Shown here piece after piece: positions 13,101-28,100 of a DNA stretch of 64,000 nt. A program made the position numbers and the translations under genes. Under the pieces are notes generated by a model. The model had not been told where the DNA came from. It saw nothing but the letters and a program-made list of their open reading frames with translations, and ran no database searches. Where the stretch lies: positions 2,542,001-2,606,000 of the forward strand of contig BTRK01000003.1 in NCBI GenBank assembly GCA_036245805.1, written 5' to 3'. This DNA comes from Pristionchus mayeri. Its lineage: Eukaryota; Nematoda; Chromadorea; Rhabditida; Neodiplogasteridae. How positions within the stretch are numbered: position 1 is the first letter of the stretch; each line of letters begins with the position of its first letter.

Positions 13101-16100
13101 AAATATCTAAGGAACATATTGTAGAAAATTGAGATGCATTGAAACAGTGTACATCGAGTAGGATGAAATTGATTTTGTCACTTTCCTCGCACCCTGTAGT
13201 TGCCCATGCCGGCGGCGACCCCCATGAACCCCTATTCATGGGTGTGTTTTGAGGGGCGCTGTCCACAGGGATGTAAGGGGTTCATGGTCAAAAATCGATT
13301 GGTAGGTCAATGGTAGGTCAAGACTAGGTACCGTACCCAATCGAAAGTACAGTACCCCCAGATATCGTATACCACTACCATATCCCCGGTTATAGCGAAC
13401 TGGCTTTATTTTTTAAAAAGTCCTGGCACCGTGCCCAATCGATTGTACAGTACCCAAGTAACTACCGTAACCCAGTTCCTTGGGTCAGATCCACTTCCTT
13501 GGGTCAAACATTTTTTTCTAAAAATTCCAAATCGATCATAAAATGATTCTACGGTAATTAGAGATACACAAAGATACTTTAACATAATTGTATGCTCGAT
13601 TTTGGATTTTTTGAAAAATGTTTGACCCAAGGAACCGGGTTACGGTAGTTACTTGGGTACTGTATAATTGATTGGGCACGGTACAAGGACTTTTTAAAAA
13701 TACGCGCTCTCCACACCTATGAATAGGGGTTCATGGTCTGAAAACACTACGCCGTCAGTGTTGGGCAACTATGTGTATTAGTCTTGTCCGACTTACAAAG
13801 CTCTCATTTTTTATATCACCTTTGTCTTTGTCATTACCTGGCTTTATAGCATAACTGAGGATATGCTTGTGCATTCTAACGATGGTATTGACCTAAATCA
13901 CATTTTTTCATCATTATTTCTAAGATACCGTACCCCACAACTTTGGTTAAGAGAATGTCTCACTTATAGCATGAAGAAAAGAAATTTGAAATGCAATCGA
14001 ATTGCTCCCGCAGCGGCGAAGGATTACATCAATAAATTTCTGTATTTCTTGTTGTAGAAAATTCAGAACAGTATCACTAACTGACTTTATTTCGAAATTG
14101 TCTGACATCTTTGCCTTTTTCAACAGTTTTGCGCATTTCGCAGAGTGTGATCTGGAGCACTGTGGAACTAGGGTCGTCGAGTACTACATGTGGACGCATT
14201 TAGATTTTATGCACTTTGCCAACGGACTTCACAAATGTTCACTGACACAGAAAAGTGTGTCATATTAACACAGATAAACAATAAACAAATACAAAACTGA
14301 CCCAGATGGTGCGAGAAGTCGATTCCCTCCGATACTTTTCCTCTCGCCACGGAGAAGAGACATGCGCCGCGGCCCGAGTCACAAGCCTCCACGTATCTGA
14401 ATAGTTTACCATTGCCAAGGAAAAAAAATCCAAAATAAGCGCCAACCCCCCGCAATTTGGGTCTCCCCCCACCCACAGCACAACCAGCCGTTCAGTGTGG
14501 CCATCACCACTCACCCTTGTACCAAAAAAAGTCTCAAATTAATCTGAATTTAATTCTGTCAATCGATAGTTGCCTCCTTAACGTGCTCTAAGGAAGGGAG
14601 AATAGGAAAACGAGAAATGACAGCACTACTCTAAGTGTGGCGTTTGTACCGTACTTCTCGAGGGCGACCGACGTTTCCAATGCGTCGTTTGTCTCAATGA
14701 AGAGCAACTTGTACTTCATCAGCTCGTCGATAATATGCTGGAAATTCGAGAAACATTAAGAGACCCCTCGAGAGAACAGAACACCTAGCCGGGGTTGGTC
14801 AAAAATGGATGTCCTCCATACTTTTTTTTCCTGAAGTAAGGGACCAAAGTTAGGAATGCAGGCACTATTGGCTAAAGTTCGGCAACCATTTTGAGAGTTA
14901 TCGTAACCCCACATTTTTGAGGTCTCTGTTTTGATACAAAAATATTTTTTCCCGAAAATTTCGTTTTTATAGATTTTTCTGGTGCATTTTCAGACGCAAA
15001 TAACGACGAATCTATGGAAAAAATTTGTAGAATTTTCAAAATACCCTATCTTACTAAAATTTCGACCAGTGCTTGACAGTATGGTGAAATTTCGTGAAAA
15101 CTTCATTGTGGCATTTACTATCATCCGTGAAAATTTAAATACGTATCATAAATTGGAAGCAAGAAAAATCATGGTTTGAAGTCAAGATGCAGAAAAGTCG
15201 TTAAAAATTTCAGTGTTTTGCGTGCTAAAGCTTAGAAACATTCGTTGAAAATAACTGAACTGTTAGTAGGGAACAATTTTCAGCTATTACTTAAGAAGTA
15301 AAAAAAGTAAAAATTGCAAAAGCACGTCAAACACGGAGTATCTAGGAAATTATACCCGTGGGACCAAATATCGAGGTTAGAAGTCGATTCTTTCAATCTG
15401 CATGACTTAAAACCCGTTCTCCGTAAGACTGCAGGTAGGATGGCACAACTCAGTCAAAATGATCGCCCGGAGCTCAAACTTTGGGAACATGACCCTTGGG
15501 GGTAAAGAACTTTTTGACCGAAAGCGCGGTCCGAAATATCGATTTTTGATCTACCGAAATCGATTTTTCAAACTTCAGATTTCGGTATTGAGTGATACCT
15601 CATTCGAAAGAGCATGATAAGTTATGTAAGAAACTCCAAGGAAACCAGAATCCATCAACGTTGACGACAGTTATACCTTATCATTTGAAATTCTCACTTC
15701 GAAACTATCTGAAGTTTTTCAACAAAATCATATTCACATTTCATTTTGGTGACCTGGGATATCAAAATTCGAATTCTACGCATGAATATACGCTAGAAAA
15801 TGCATAACTCGTACATTTTTGATAAACATGTTGAAACTCCATTTTTCTGTTGACAAATTTGGTCTGAAAAATTGCGAAAAAGTTGAAATCTTGAAATATT
15901 TCATCAAATACATTTTCTGGCGTATTTTCATGCGTAGAATTCAAATTTTGAAATCCCAGGTCACCAAAATGAAATATGAATATGATATGGTTGAAAAACT
16001 TCAGATAGTTTCGAAGTGAGAATTTCAAATGATAAGGCGTCAACGTGACGTCAACGTTGATGGATTCTGGTCTCCTTCGAGATTCTTACATATCTTTTCA

Positions 16101-19100
16101 TGCTCTTTCGAATAAGATATCACTCAATACCGAAATCTGAAGTTTCAAAAATCAATTTCGGTAGATCAAAAATCGATATTTCGGGTCACGCTTCCGGTCA
16201 GAGATCGAAAAGTCATGCGGCGCAAATAGTTTAAAATTTTTAATAATTTTATTTTTGAGAAAAACGTGCCGCTTTTTTATGATTCTGATTGTTCTCGACG
16301 TCCTCTATCCAACGGTGTATCACAGTTTACCGTGTGCTCATCGCTGGCTAAAATAAACATGCCCACGAATCATAACGTGAAAATCGGATTTTGAGACTGC
16401 GGTATGTTTTTATCAGCTGCGGCACGTTTTCCCAGAACGGGACCACGTTTTTATTTATTCATTCAATGGGGCCGATAATGTGATGAAGAAAGTTCGATGT
16501 GTTTGCTAATGGAGGGTACGTTTTTTGACATGTCGATATCTACATACTTTTCGATCTATGCTTCCGGTTGAAAAGTTATTTGCCCCTATGGGTAATGTTC
16601 CCAAAGTTTGAGCTCCGGGCGATAATTTTGACCGAGTTGTGCCACCCATACCCCCTTTCACTGCAGTCTTACGGAGAACGGGTTTTAAATTCGTTCTTGA
16701 ATACCGTTTACCATTGAGAACAGTAGTCGAAAATTAGGTCAAATTACATAACGTGCAAGGTTTTTGGAGTTCTGACCAGTGCCAAAGAAGACAACGTAGC
16801 AATTTATTTTAGAAATTTTTGTAAATAATGTAAAAACGTACACATTTTCAACGAATTCATATTAAAATTTCAGAAACGTGCCCACTTTTTCGTTGGGACC
16901 TACTATTTCGACCACTGATTGAAGCCGACAATCCATATCCTCACCTGATCGTACCAAGTGGCGACAACGTGCTCCATGTATGTGTAGGAGGTGAAGAAGA
17001 CGACCATCCCGTCGGGAACCAGAGAGGCCATCTGATGTAGAGGAAGAGGGCATATGAGTACAGGCTTGTAGGTACATGTGTGTTAGAAAAGTACGAGAGG
17101 CGGATTATAAATCATGGGAGTGTAGATCAATGGTGAGATCATTCGACTAGCTGTTGATCTTTACATATCTTTTCCAAATAAAAAATTATTAATATTGCTC
17201 ACCTCTAGAACGAGATTACCATAGTTTCTGATGACAGCGACATCGGCGCGAGACTCGAATCGAGAAGTGATCGCCACCTCAACAAAAATTGTTTTAATCA
17301 TGACTCTTTGATAAGAAACATTACTTTCTTATGTTTCATGTGCACGTAAGTGCATCAATCCACTGAAGGTGTTCACTTCATTGATGTCGAGAATAAAATG
17401 CAAACTGTATTAGTTGTTACACGCCGCCATAAATGTCCGTATACTGATCGATCTACTTTGCAGTAGCATTTTTCCGAGCCTCTTTTCCCCTGTCTACCTG
17501 TACACTTCTTCTAGTTCTAGCGCATACACTTCTCCCTACTCTCACGACGGAGGGGGATGAGTAAATGACGAAACTAAACTAAAGAAGTGCATGGCAAACC
17601 TGATCGTTTCCTCTACTGACGACGAGTGGGGCGATGCAGGGTCGTGCGAGTGTCATCGTGAAAGAGACACATGAGAAGGCGTCGAAGTCAAGGATCTTCG
17701 GGTACATCTCAAGCGGGGAAAGAGTGCCCGAAGTGATCACCACCTCAAAAGAGCATGATCATCTATTATTCTATGAAATTCCACCTTGTTTGTTATTAGG
17801 TTGCTCGGAAAGATTCTGTATTTTATCTTTATCGTGCTAATTCTTGTGGCAATCCCATGATTTTGTTTGTGGTACATGTTAGGACCTTGGTTGTGGAATA
17901 CTGCAGCATGTTCAAATCTCATCGGTCAATAAAGCAGGCTAACAAAATATCAAATGTCAAAAACACCAGAAAAAGCAGAATTTCAATGTTTTTGTTGGGT
18001 CATATCTCCCGAGAACTAGATGCCCACCGATACTGACTGGATAATATGCGATAGGGCAAGAATAGTTAGTAATGATAACAACGAAAAACCTGTCTTCCAA
18101 CCTTCGTGGGAAACGAGAGATATCAATATGTCACCTTTTCAAGGTTCAAATCTCGGCATAATGTTCTGAAAAATCCTGCTCATGAATACATAATTGAGTT
18201 CCCACCTAAATTGAAATAGCAAGTGACCATGCAAAGCACTTCACAAAAGACAATCAAATAGTTCTCTAGGTTGACTGGGCGAAGCAAAATAAGCTCAAAA
18301 TCTATCTCTGTTCCACAAACACATTTTTGCCTTTAAAAATGTCGGAGAAAAGTCGACGCGCATAGCTGTCCACGCCATGATCGGGGGGGGGGGGGGGGTA
18401 CCCCATTCGATATGGGGTCCCCCGCCACCCTCGTTGGACAGCTATGCCGACGGGGCTTACTAAGGCCCTCATTTGCACCAAACCTATTGATCGAAAAATC
18501 CCGTCTTATTGGATGAAAAAGGACCCAAGCCCGCATCAACTACAAAAAAAAATTAGATTATGGGTCGGTCAAGTTTCAAGAAAAGAGAAGTGAATAATGT
18601 CCATACATGAAAAAAGAAAGAAACTTTCCGAACAACCTGATACGTGTAAATTCATAGCATAAAGAAAATAATACTGACATCAAAAGCGAGCTATAGTAAC
18701 CTATCACCATCAAGAGCACTAATGATTAATGTATTAAATTTAAGACCGTAGTACGGTCACCGTACCCACTAAGAGTTTGACGCACTCCTACCCTATTTCC
18801 GCCAACTTGCTCCCACCTAACCTACCGTCTGGAATCGTTCAATGACTGGTCGGATGGCGATGGAAGCATCCATGCACGAGAGATGCAGCAGCGCCGGTTG
18901 TGAGGCGTCTGCCGGCTCCACGATTACAGTAAAACCCTGAAGACTACGGTAATTTAGAAGTAAGACTGGAAAGTTCCGACAGGGTAGGAAACACATTATT
19001 AAGGTAATTAAAGTTACCCAGCAAGGACGAAACCCTGATCTCACCCTGATCCAGTCGCGTGTGCGAGAAAGTATGCAAAAGTGAGAGATCGCGGGATTAC

Positions 19101-22100
19101 GCTGATCATTTCATTTACGGCTTTCCCTTGAGGCTATTATTGATTTTTAGCATTTTAGTATATTCATTCTACACTAATTCAACCATCAGCTAGATGAGGG
19201 ACAAAAATAGTAGGTTAATTTCGTCCTTCTTGGGTAACTTTAATTAGCTCGCTTCAATTCTAATCACATTCTACAATTACGGAGGTGATCTCCTATCGAA
19301 TAGATCCCAGATATTTATCAAAGTTTTATATATGATGCCGTAATCTATCACCGGTGTGCTGGAGTTTCAAATACTTTGTGGTACGAAATTGAGTGTTAAA
19401 CTAGAAGTATTATAATTTCTTAATTTCTAGGAACACGTCAATGTGAATATTTGCAGCGTCTTATAGTCACTGGACGTGTGTGTTGAAGCGCAGAACGTCA
19501 TTCTTATTTTTGAATGGTTCAATTCTCATTGACTGGCCCATACATAAAGTTAATCGTTAACCTTAAAACGAGTGAATCTATACCTATACTGCTAGCAAAG
19601 CAGTATATCATCCCGACGAAAAGATTTTAGTTTCAATACAAGAGCACATTACCGTACCTTTGAGTAGGTGGACACGAGAGTAGCCAGCATGCAGATCTGC
19701 GTAAGTGCAGCTACCTCAGCAGCGTCGGCCAACTCCAGAGTTCGAGTGAGATTTGCCAGTCGCTCAGCGCAGAATCTGAACATAATACGAATATCAAATT
19801 GACATCCTTCCTAGTGTTAATTTAATGAAATGCTTCATGCATCAGATGAATCGAAATCTATAGCGCCATATACAACGATTTGTAAGACAGGCCGACTGTA
19901 TAAACACAATACACCTGATTCACTGATACACTGGAATCTTGAGGAACGCTAATTAGTCAACTGGAAGAAAATTCGCATCCTAGTTTTTAAAGTGCTTTTC
20001 ATTTCAGGATATGATACTCTTGCATGTTGAAGCGACGCAGTTGGATGGACGGCTCATCAACAGTTCGCTAAAGCACTTCAAAAGGCGCAACTAACAGGAG
20101 AGTGTTTAATTACATTTCTTTCGCTTGCAACTTATAAATTTGTCACTACTGAATTTCATGAGCTCGAATGTTGCCACCAGTGATGGGCTAAGAAATATGA
20201 CAAAAATTTTTTGCGACCCCCCGGCCCGGGTACAGCTGTTGGCGGCCGGGGGGGGGGGGGGGGGGGTAGCGGCTGCGACCCTCCGGTTGGCGATCCCCCC
20301 GGGTCGCCACATTGACGTCACAATGGCGAACCTCTACAGCTTTATACGATAATTTTATACGGCCCAATAATAGATGATTCTACAAATTGATAGTTATTAA
20401 TAGCATTTCCCTACATTTATCTACCACTTTCTTCGAAATTTAGAAACGAAACAATTAGTTAACTTAAAGCCGGGAGTTTAGATCTAACGGAGACCTTCGG
20501 AAAGAATGTTTAGGTTTCGTCATTTAGAAGCCAATCTCTTCGAATCTTCAATCTTAAAAACTTAGTAAACTATGAATCTTAAAAAAGTAGTCAACTAGCT
20601 GTAGTCCTGCCAACCATAATCTACCAAAATCTTCTTCTTTCCTCACCTCATTGGTTTTCTGTCGATGAACATTTTGTCGTTGATGTCCTTGAGGAAGGAG
20701 GCGGGGCTCTCGATGAGCACGTGAGAGGAGCGAAGTCGATGCCGGATGTACTCCACAACTCTGGAAAGACGGGCAAGAACAATGGAAATATATAGTATAT
20801 TAAGGTAGACGGGTTCATTAGAGAGCACTAGTTCTGCAGAATCGAGGGAAACATTACTACAACCAGACGGAAATTAGAGTATAGATATGGATGCATACGG
20901 TAGCAACTCGGCAAGCCTACCGACCACTTTTAAGCAAATTACCGCTTGAGGAATAGGACAAAATGGTTGGCTGTTCGAATGGAACCAGGGATGGCCTCGT
21001 TGAGGATGTCCGAGGGCAGTACGGGGTTGGCCAGACGCTCGTCATTCGCGCGCTCGCGCTCCGTTCTGCAAAAGGTGTGATATTTGGGCACTAGTTCACG
21101 TTGAATGGTAACTTCGTCCACTCATTCGGCGCCTCTGACACTGCGTATCTAACCCAACTCCTTCCTTCTGACACTATTGCCAGTAAACAACTAAGCGCTG
21201 ACTCGGCCTAAACAACTTCGTTGAGATGGCGAAACAACAGAACAACAACGATAGGGTTTCCCTTCGACGTTGCTTAATGCTTAGGTTTCCACCAGAAACT
21301 CCGAGGGTAAGCGGAGAAGAGGTTAGGCTGGGGTACCCAGGCCATAAATCATATGGGTAGCACCTCGCCCCCTTACATATTTGACATTCTCCGATGGTAC
21401 TGAAAATGTATAACCCCTGCTCGCAATGGTGTTGAATAAAATCATGCCATAAATAGTAACGACGCTCAATTAGCCGATATTCTATCGTAGAAAGATTGGT
21501 AAACAGTGACCGAGTTTTATCCCACCTCTTCAACGCCTCGAGCATCTTCTCGTATTCCTCCTGCAGCCTTCCCGCATTCTCCTGCATCGTCCGCTCAACG
21601 GATCGCTCCAGTGCAGACAGCTCGTTTGTCGCACTAAATGTCTTTTTAAGAGAATATCATTTAGAATAATAAGATCAACGGACCGTAAAATGTGCCCACC
21701 GTTCAATCGTCCTTCCCGATACGGCGACGCTCATCGATTCGATGCAGACTGAGTCGATGTTATGAGCCTCGTCGAAGACAACCACCGCCCTGTAGAATAG
21801 AATAGAGAATGATGCAAGTGTTTCCGGGAAAGTGCACTGATTAAGAAGACTTTGCCATGCATCGCTAGAAATGCTCTACTAATGGTTTGTGGTTGCCAGA
21901 AATGTAATATACAAATCTCGCACAGCTTCATTAATCGAAAATAGTTGCAGAATTAATTGTACGTTTGTTTCTACAATACAAAAAATCCTGAAAATACAGC
22001 TCTTGTTGTACTTGTAGACACCATAGATTACATGTTTCAACCTAATATTATCCGCAAACAGGATTAACAAACTATGGACTATTAAGGAGCTCTCTAATAA

Positions 22101-25100
22101 GGCAAACCTACGAAATTGATAACTTTTTCTAACTTTTTGCTGAAATCCTTCGAGACGAGTTCAGCAATCTTCGGATCGAGAATGTAATGGTAAGAGTAGA
22201 CAACAATCTGCAGAGAATACCGATTCTCTTCTGGAGATAGGCAATACTGACACTAGTATAAAATGCTCCCTGATTCTTTGATTTAGCCTGTTTAAGTTTT
22301 TTTTTTAATCAAAAATGTACAAAACCGATTTTTAGATAGCCGCACATATCGTATGGCTACAGTACCAGAAAATTAGGTCATTTGATTCCCCTCTCTCCCC
22401 CTTGCTACCAATCAATAACTCGAATAAATTCATTCGAACAACGTCAGTTCCTGCATATCGCAAGGCTAACTCACACACAATGTAATAAATGAATTAATGA
22501 CCGGACATTCGCTTTGCTCATTGCTTGTCGAGCGACGAAGTAGGGACATACGCCGGATGATGAGCCGATCTGCTTCAGGTCCGACTGTAAATGAGAGTTC
22601 GTTTCTTGTTCAACATACTCTCGTTCGGTTACGTTGCGAGTTTCACGTTTTCCACTGTAGTCTAATAAAAAACAGGTGAGCTTACATTTAGTAAATCTTC
22701 TTGAGTAGTCAAATAGGTTTTTCAACAGTGAAAAAGTTACGCACTGACTACCTTGCAGCCTATCCAGAATTTTTTGTAGTTGCTGCTCGGTGGCACATTT
22801 GCTGCAACCTTGCTGCAAAAAACTAGTGTTCCGCAAGTGAGACAATTGAAGAGACGATAAAACATAGGATCCATTGTGGTCTCCATTTGTTATTGGAGAC
22901 GAGAGACGTCTCCCTCATTTTAATATTGTTTTGTTTGCGTCTCCGTTATTGCATTCAAATTTTGAGAGTCGTCTCCCCCATTCCATTCCCTTCCTCTCGC
23001 TACGAGCGGTTCCTTGTTTACAAAAAATGAGAAAAAAATTTCAATTGTGACTATTGTCATTCACGAACAATGGAAAAAGAGACGTCTCTCGAATTGTCTC
23101 CCTCTCATTTCTGACCGAGAGACGTCTCCGCGAGAGACAGGAATGAGGGGAGACAATAATTCAATTACAGTCTCGAAAAAGAATTGTTTCACTTGCGGAA
23201 CCCTACAAAAAACAGGGTCACTAATTCAGAACTCGGCTTCTAGACTAGCTAGAGACCCGTTCAAAACGTTTAAATAATCGTTATCATGAATCCAGATGAT
23301 AATGAAAATAACAAAACGGTATCTCATTATTTGCCCTCGGGGCATGAAAAATATTTTTCGCATGATCATTTTTTGAACATAAAGTTTAGGAAAAATCTGC
23401 TTTTGTCTAGGTATGTGCGAAATGTATTGAAGAACTAATTCCCAAATATTTAAATTGGATGGCTACATTTCCCGCCCATGGTGATAGGTTTTCGGAGGCA
23501 TCCTGTGGCTCTGAACTCGATGCCACGCTCCAATGGGCGAGAGAGCTCAAACGACGAGAATGTGTAAACAGGGCATACGACGCGAGTATACATCCGAAAA
23601 ACGGTCGTCACTAGCAGGAGCGATATTCAAACATTCTAAATAGCTGGGAATCCATTCTTCAAAATATTTTGCAAATGCTTTCACAAAAAAAAGATTTTTC
23701 GAAATTTACCCACAAATGAATGTCCAAAAAATGGTCATGCGAAAAAAGTGATATTTTCATATCCTGAAGGTAAATTATGAAATATCGTTTTCATATTCTC
23801 ATCTGGATTCATGACAACGATCATTTAAACGTTTTGAACTATTCTAGAAGCCGAATTCTGAATTTCGTACCGTGTTTTTGCAGCAATGTTGCGGCAAATG
23901 TGCAACCCAGCATCAACTTCTAAAACATTTTCTGGATATACCTCCGACATACCTCCAATGTCTTACAAAGTTTAGCGAATTGGAAAAAAACCATGTAAGA
24001 ATAATGCCGTGTAAAAAAGTAGAGTTTGATTGCGTCATCACTACGCAATGAAAGGGCAATTTCGTCCTCGTACCTACCGTTGTATGTTCTATTCAAACAG
24101 CCGCGCGACGCTAACAGAAAAACTTGATGCTTCACAAGTGCACAGATACTGTACACTTGACGCACTACACAAAAGCAAGTTAGACCCTCTCTGTCCGGAT
24201 ATCCCCCCCCCCCCCTGCATCCACTGTTATTTGGGTAATAGGCTATGAGTTCGTTGCGTCCGATAAATCCGAAGACCAGAATAACAATTAACACAAATGT
24301 AAAAAAACAAACTAGATTCCAGACTCCATTGGGCAGCTCGAAACCGGGAGTGGCATCGAGCTTCTCGAAGTAAGGACAATCTGGCAGATCGGGATCGTTC
24401 ATCTTCTTCCTAGGAGGATCATTGCTTAATTGTTGGACCAGTCCCAATCATGTGTTGCCGACTTACATATATTTATGCTATTTCGTTCGAAATAACGTTA
24501 ACAAAATTGAAATAGAATAGGCAATTAAGGAGTCAATGAGGAGTCAGGGGGATCTACTCAGGGGATCTGGTTTGATTCTCGGAATTTACTAAAAGCCTTG
24601 ACGCTCTTGGAAAGAAGCTTTTGTGTATGTATTAGGTTGGTGCATAAGTTTCTTTCCTTTATATTTTTCAAATTTGTGTTGGCGTGTGTAGACTCTCATA
24701 ATTTTCTGAATATCATGTGTAAAGCAGATGATGGTAGATTACTACCATACATTTGAATTGTATCTACGCTGCACCGTGAGCAATTGACAACGCTCAGAAA
24801 AAAAGTCGGAAAATGGCTACTTTTTAGCACTTTGGGTTGTACTCTGCTTATCGAATACTCGTAGGATTCTGATTCTGCCCAATAAAGGAACACTTGGGCA
24901 GGAGGTGATTGTTCAGCTAAGCACGAAAAATCCGGATTCAAACGTCTGTCGGAGACAGGGAACACCAAGAAGAGATGATTTCAGCGGAGAAATCTGAACA
25001 TGATGATTTCCCCCCCCCCCTTGATCGGGAAGACCTATATGTTTCTAAATGTGTTAGCATAATTATAGGGCAAAGTACTTCACAACCCATCGCAATTGAA

Positions 25101-28100
25101 CACTCTTCAACGTTGTGTAAGAAAATAGCGCTCTATAATTAGAGATCGATGATTTTCAAAGGGGGTAGATATTTAATTGGACCAATATTTCTAGTAGGTT
25201 TCTCAGGGAAATTTGATGGGCTACGGCGTATGACATACCGAGTCATAGTACTTTGCAAAGATGTGCTAATTGTAGCTTCGGCGCTATTCCCCTTGGAGCC
25301 TAGAGCACTTGAAAAGTCGGATTGATCGACCAGGTTCTACTATTTCCGAACTAAATTGTTCTATTCTAGTTGATATTATCAACATATTATATTATTCGAT
25401 ATAGTGTGTATACATGTTAGTATCAACAGCAAAAACAATTATTTGCTTGGATCATTGCGACGGCCTGGGGAGGTCAGAATGTTCGTCCATGAAAAAAGAA
25501 AGAAACTTTTGCACCAACCTAATAGTTATGGTTCGATCCAGGATTATTGAAGTTCATGCCGTGTCGAGTGTAGTAAATTTTGAAATAATGTGGTTTTCGG
25601 TTGGAAATACTATATTTGCATCGAATGAGATTTGTGGCTACTCTCATATCCAGTAGTCGACAAGGAGGTCCAAAATGACATAACGTTCCCGGTTTTGGAG
25701 TTTGGGCTAGCACAAAAGTAGAAAACGTGCCTATTATTTAAGTATTTTTTCTTAAAATTGAAAAAAGTACCCATTTTCAACGATTTTATAGTAAAGTTTA
25801 GAAACGTGCCCATTTTTTACGATTTTTGTAACCCACCCTTTCGACCAATGCTCATATCAATCGCTATTGATGATGACTTATAGATATTAACCGCATAGAT
25901 TCTTCATAATGGACTACGGATGGTTTACAAATTACTAGACATTTGTGCGCCCGTACAAGTGTCCGGGGGTAATGTCTAACACAATTCCGGTGAACACAGT
26001 TAGGGAAAAAGGTTAAATTGAAAGATTGGCTTTGCATAACTCTTCCAGAAACCTCATCAATAAAGTGTAATGCCGAGATGGAAGCTCACCTGGCTCGAAC
26101 GAAGGAAGCGGTCAGCTTCTGGCACGCGCCATCGATACCTATTCCCGTTCTGAATATCCATAAATTATATCATTACAGTCTTTCAAAAGTTGAGCATTAT
26201 TCCCTGAACAACGTATTTCCGAACATTGTTACCTGAACCTAAGCCATAACTATTTCATATCAACCATATTAGTGTGATACAATAGTAGCCTTCACTATAC
26301 CTTGCATGTAATGTCGCAAACGTGAGCTGTTCAAGGGTACAGTATATATGCATACCTCGCTGTCAGCACTGTTTCGTTGATGCATAAGTTCTTCCTGGCT
26401 GACATAGCCAGAGCGAGCATCTGGGGCGCCTGAAATTTCCTTAATAATACAAATTTAATGAGGATTCTATTGCAAATGGAGAATAATACTACTTGAATAT
26501 ATGTTATCAAGACCGAATCGTGAAAATACAGCCGACCTGTCCATTCATAGTCTCGTAGAACTTGAATAAGTTCTGCAGCTCCGCCACACACTTTTCGATC
26601 TCGGGAATCGTCCGAGAGCAGTAGACAAGTCTTAAAAATATATATGAGAGGAATCGACCATTTTAGAGGGGTAGGCAGCAGTGCAATTCAAACAAAACCA
26701 ATCCCTCTGCAAAGGTGATACAAAGTATTTCAAATTATGCTCTTTCAAACTGCGTCGTCAGAATTTTGAGATATGCCGTCACCTTCGAGATTCAGACATG
26801 GTACTATCACTTTTGGACAGTCAAACCGGGCACATTTAAATGACCATAATTCCGTTTTAACTAAAGATAGAAGGTCGTTCTTTTTTTGAAAGAAAGAGGA
26901 GATCCGGGGCTACAACTTTCATGTCGTTTTATCTGTTGAAAGTCACTTTTCTTTGAAGCGTGCTATAGAGCCTAGAAGATGACCAGAAACGGGCCAGACT
27001 CCCCCTAAGGCGCGTGCTCTAACATGGATTTCCTGAAAGAATGCAAAAAAACACATGCGCCAGAGAAAAATTGAAGATAATTATTTTCGCCAAAACTAGT
27101 AAGACTGGCCAAATGGAGGGCGGGGAGAACAATTATCCACTTCGTTTATCGAAATGTGTACGGGTAATAATGACCTACTGCTTCAAATGGCCTTTGACAT
27201 ACAACGAACGGTTTTTTTCCAATCGTACCGTAATGAACTCGTTTATAAGTAGGTGTGCTTACGATATGCGGAAACGTTTCATCTTCCTATAGTTATCATG
27301 AAAAAAACACTTAAATTCTAACCTTCTCAAAATTTTCTCTGAACGATACGAATTTTATTGCAGATTCGGATTCCCCATGGTCGACTTGAGGTACCATGCA
27401 GTTCATTGTCTACATCTCCGGCCTCCAAATACCCCTACTCAGTAGGGAGAATCAGAACGTGCAATTTTACAATGAAACGTGCTTTGGTGCGTATCTTTCC
27501 TCCAACTTATGCAAATGAGTGAACTGAGACAACTTTCGGATAGCTCTGGAGTAGGTCTCCAACAATGTCTGAGGGGTACAAGACGCTAAAGTTCGCCGTT
27601 TTCGAGATACACCGTGAAAACCAAATCAATGGAACACAGAAAGGCAATCGTGTTTCATCCAAAAAATTATGACAAGTCCAGATTCTCCCTACTGAGTAGC
27701 GGCATGTGGAGGCCCGAGATGTGGACAATGAACTACATGCATTTTTCAATTCGACCGTGGGGAATCCGAATCTGCAATAAAATTCGACTTTAACAATAAC
27801 TATTGTTCGTTAAAATAACACGTAATGATGAAGCAGAAATTTAAACTAAAATATCAAATATAACCATATTTCTAATTGGGGCTTGTATATTTTTAGCAAT
27901 TTTTGGGGAGCAGTATATTTTCAAAAACATGGACCAATATAATTATCCGGGTACCAGTACGTTTACTCCCAATATTTCGGACCATTATTTATGAATGGCA
28001 CCAATATATTCCGGATCAATATTTTTATTTCGGGACCAGCATTTTTTCGTCGGACCAGTATATCTACACTTTTGCACCTTAACCACAAATCAGTACTTCC

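Noticed and set aside
24696..24968. 90-codon minus ORF in the mariner-like element as a transposase
   Set aside because: No D,D34D-type motifs and no similarity to mariner transposase; the element is too short for the ~340-residue enzyme.
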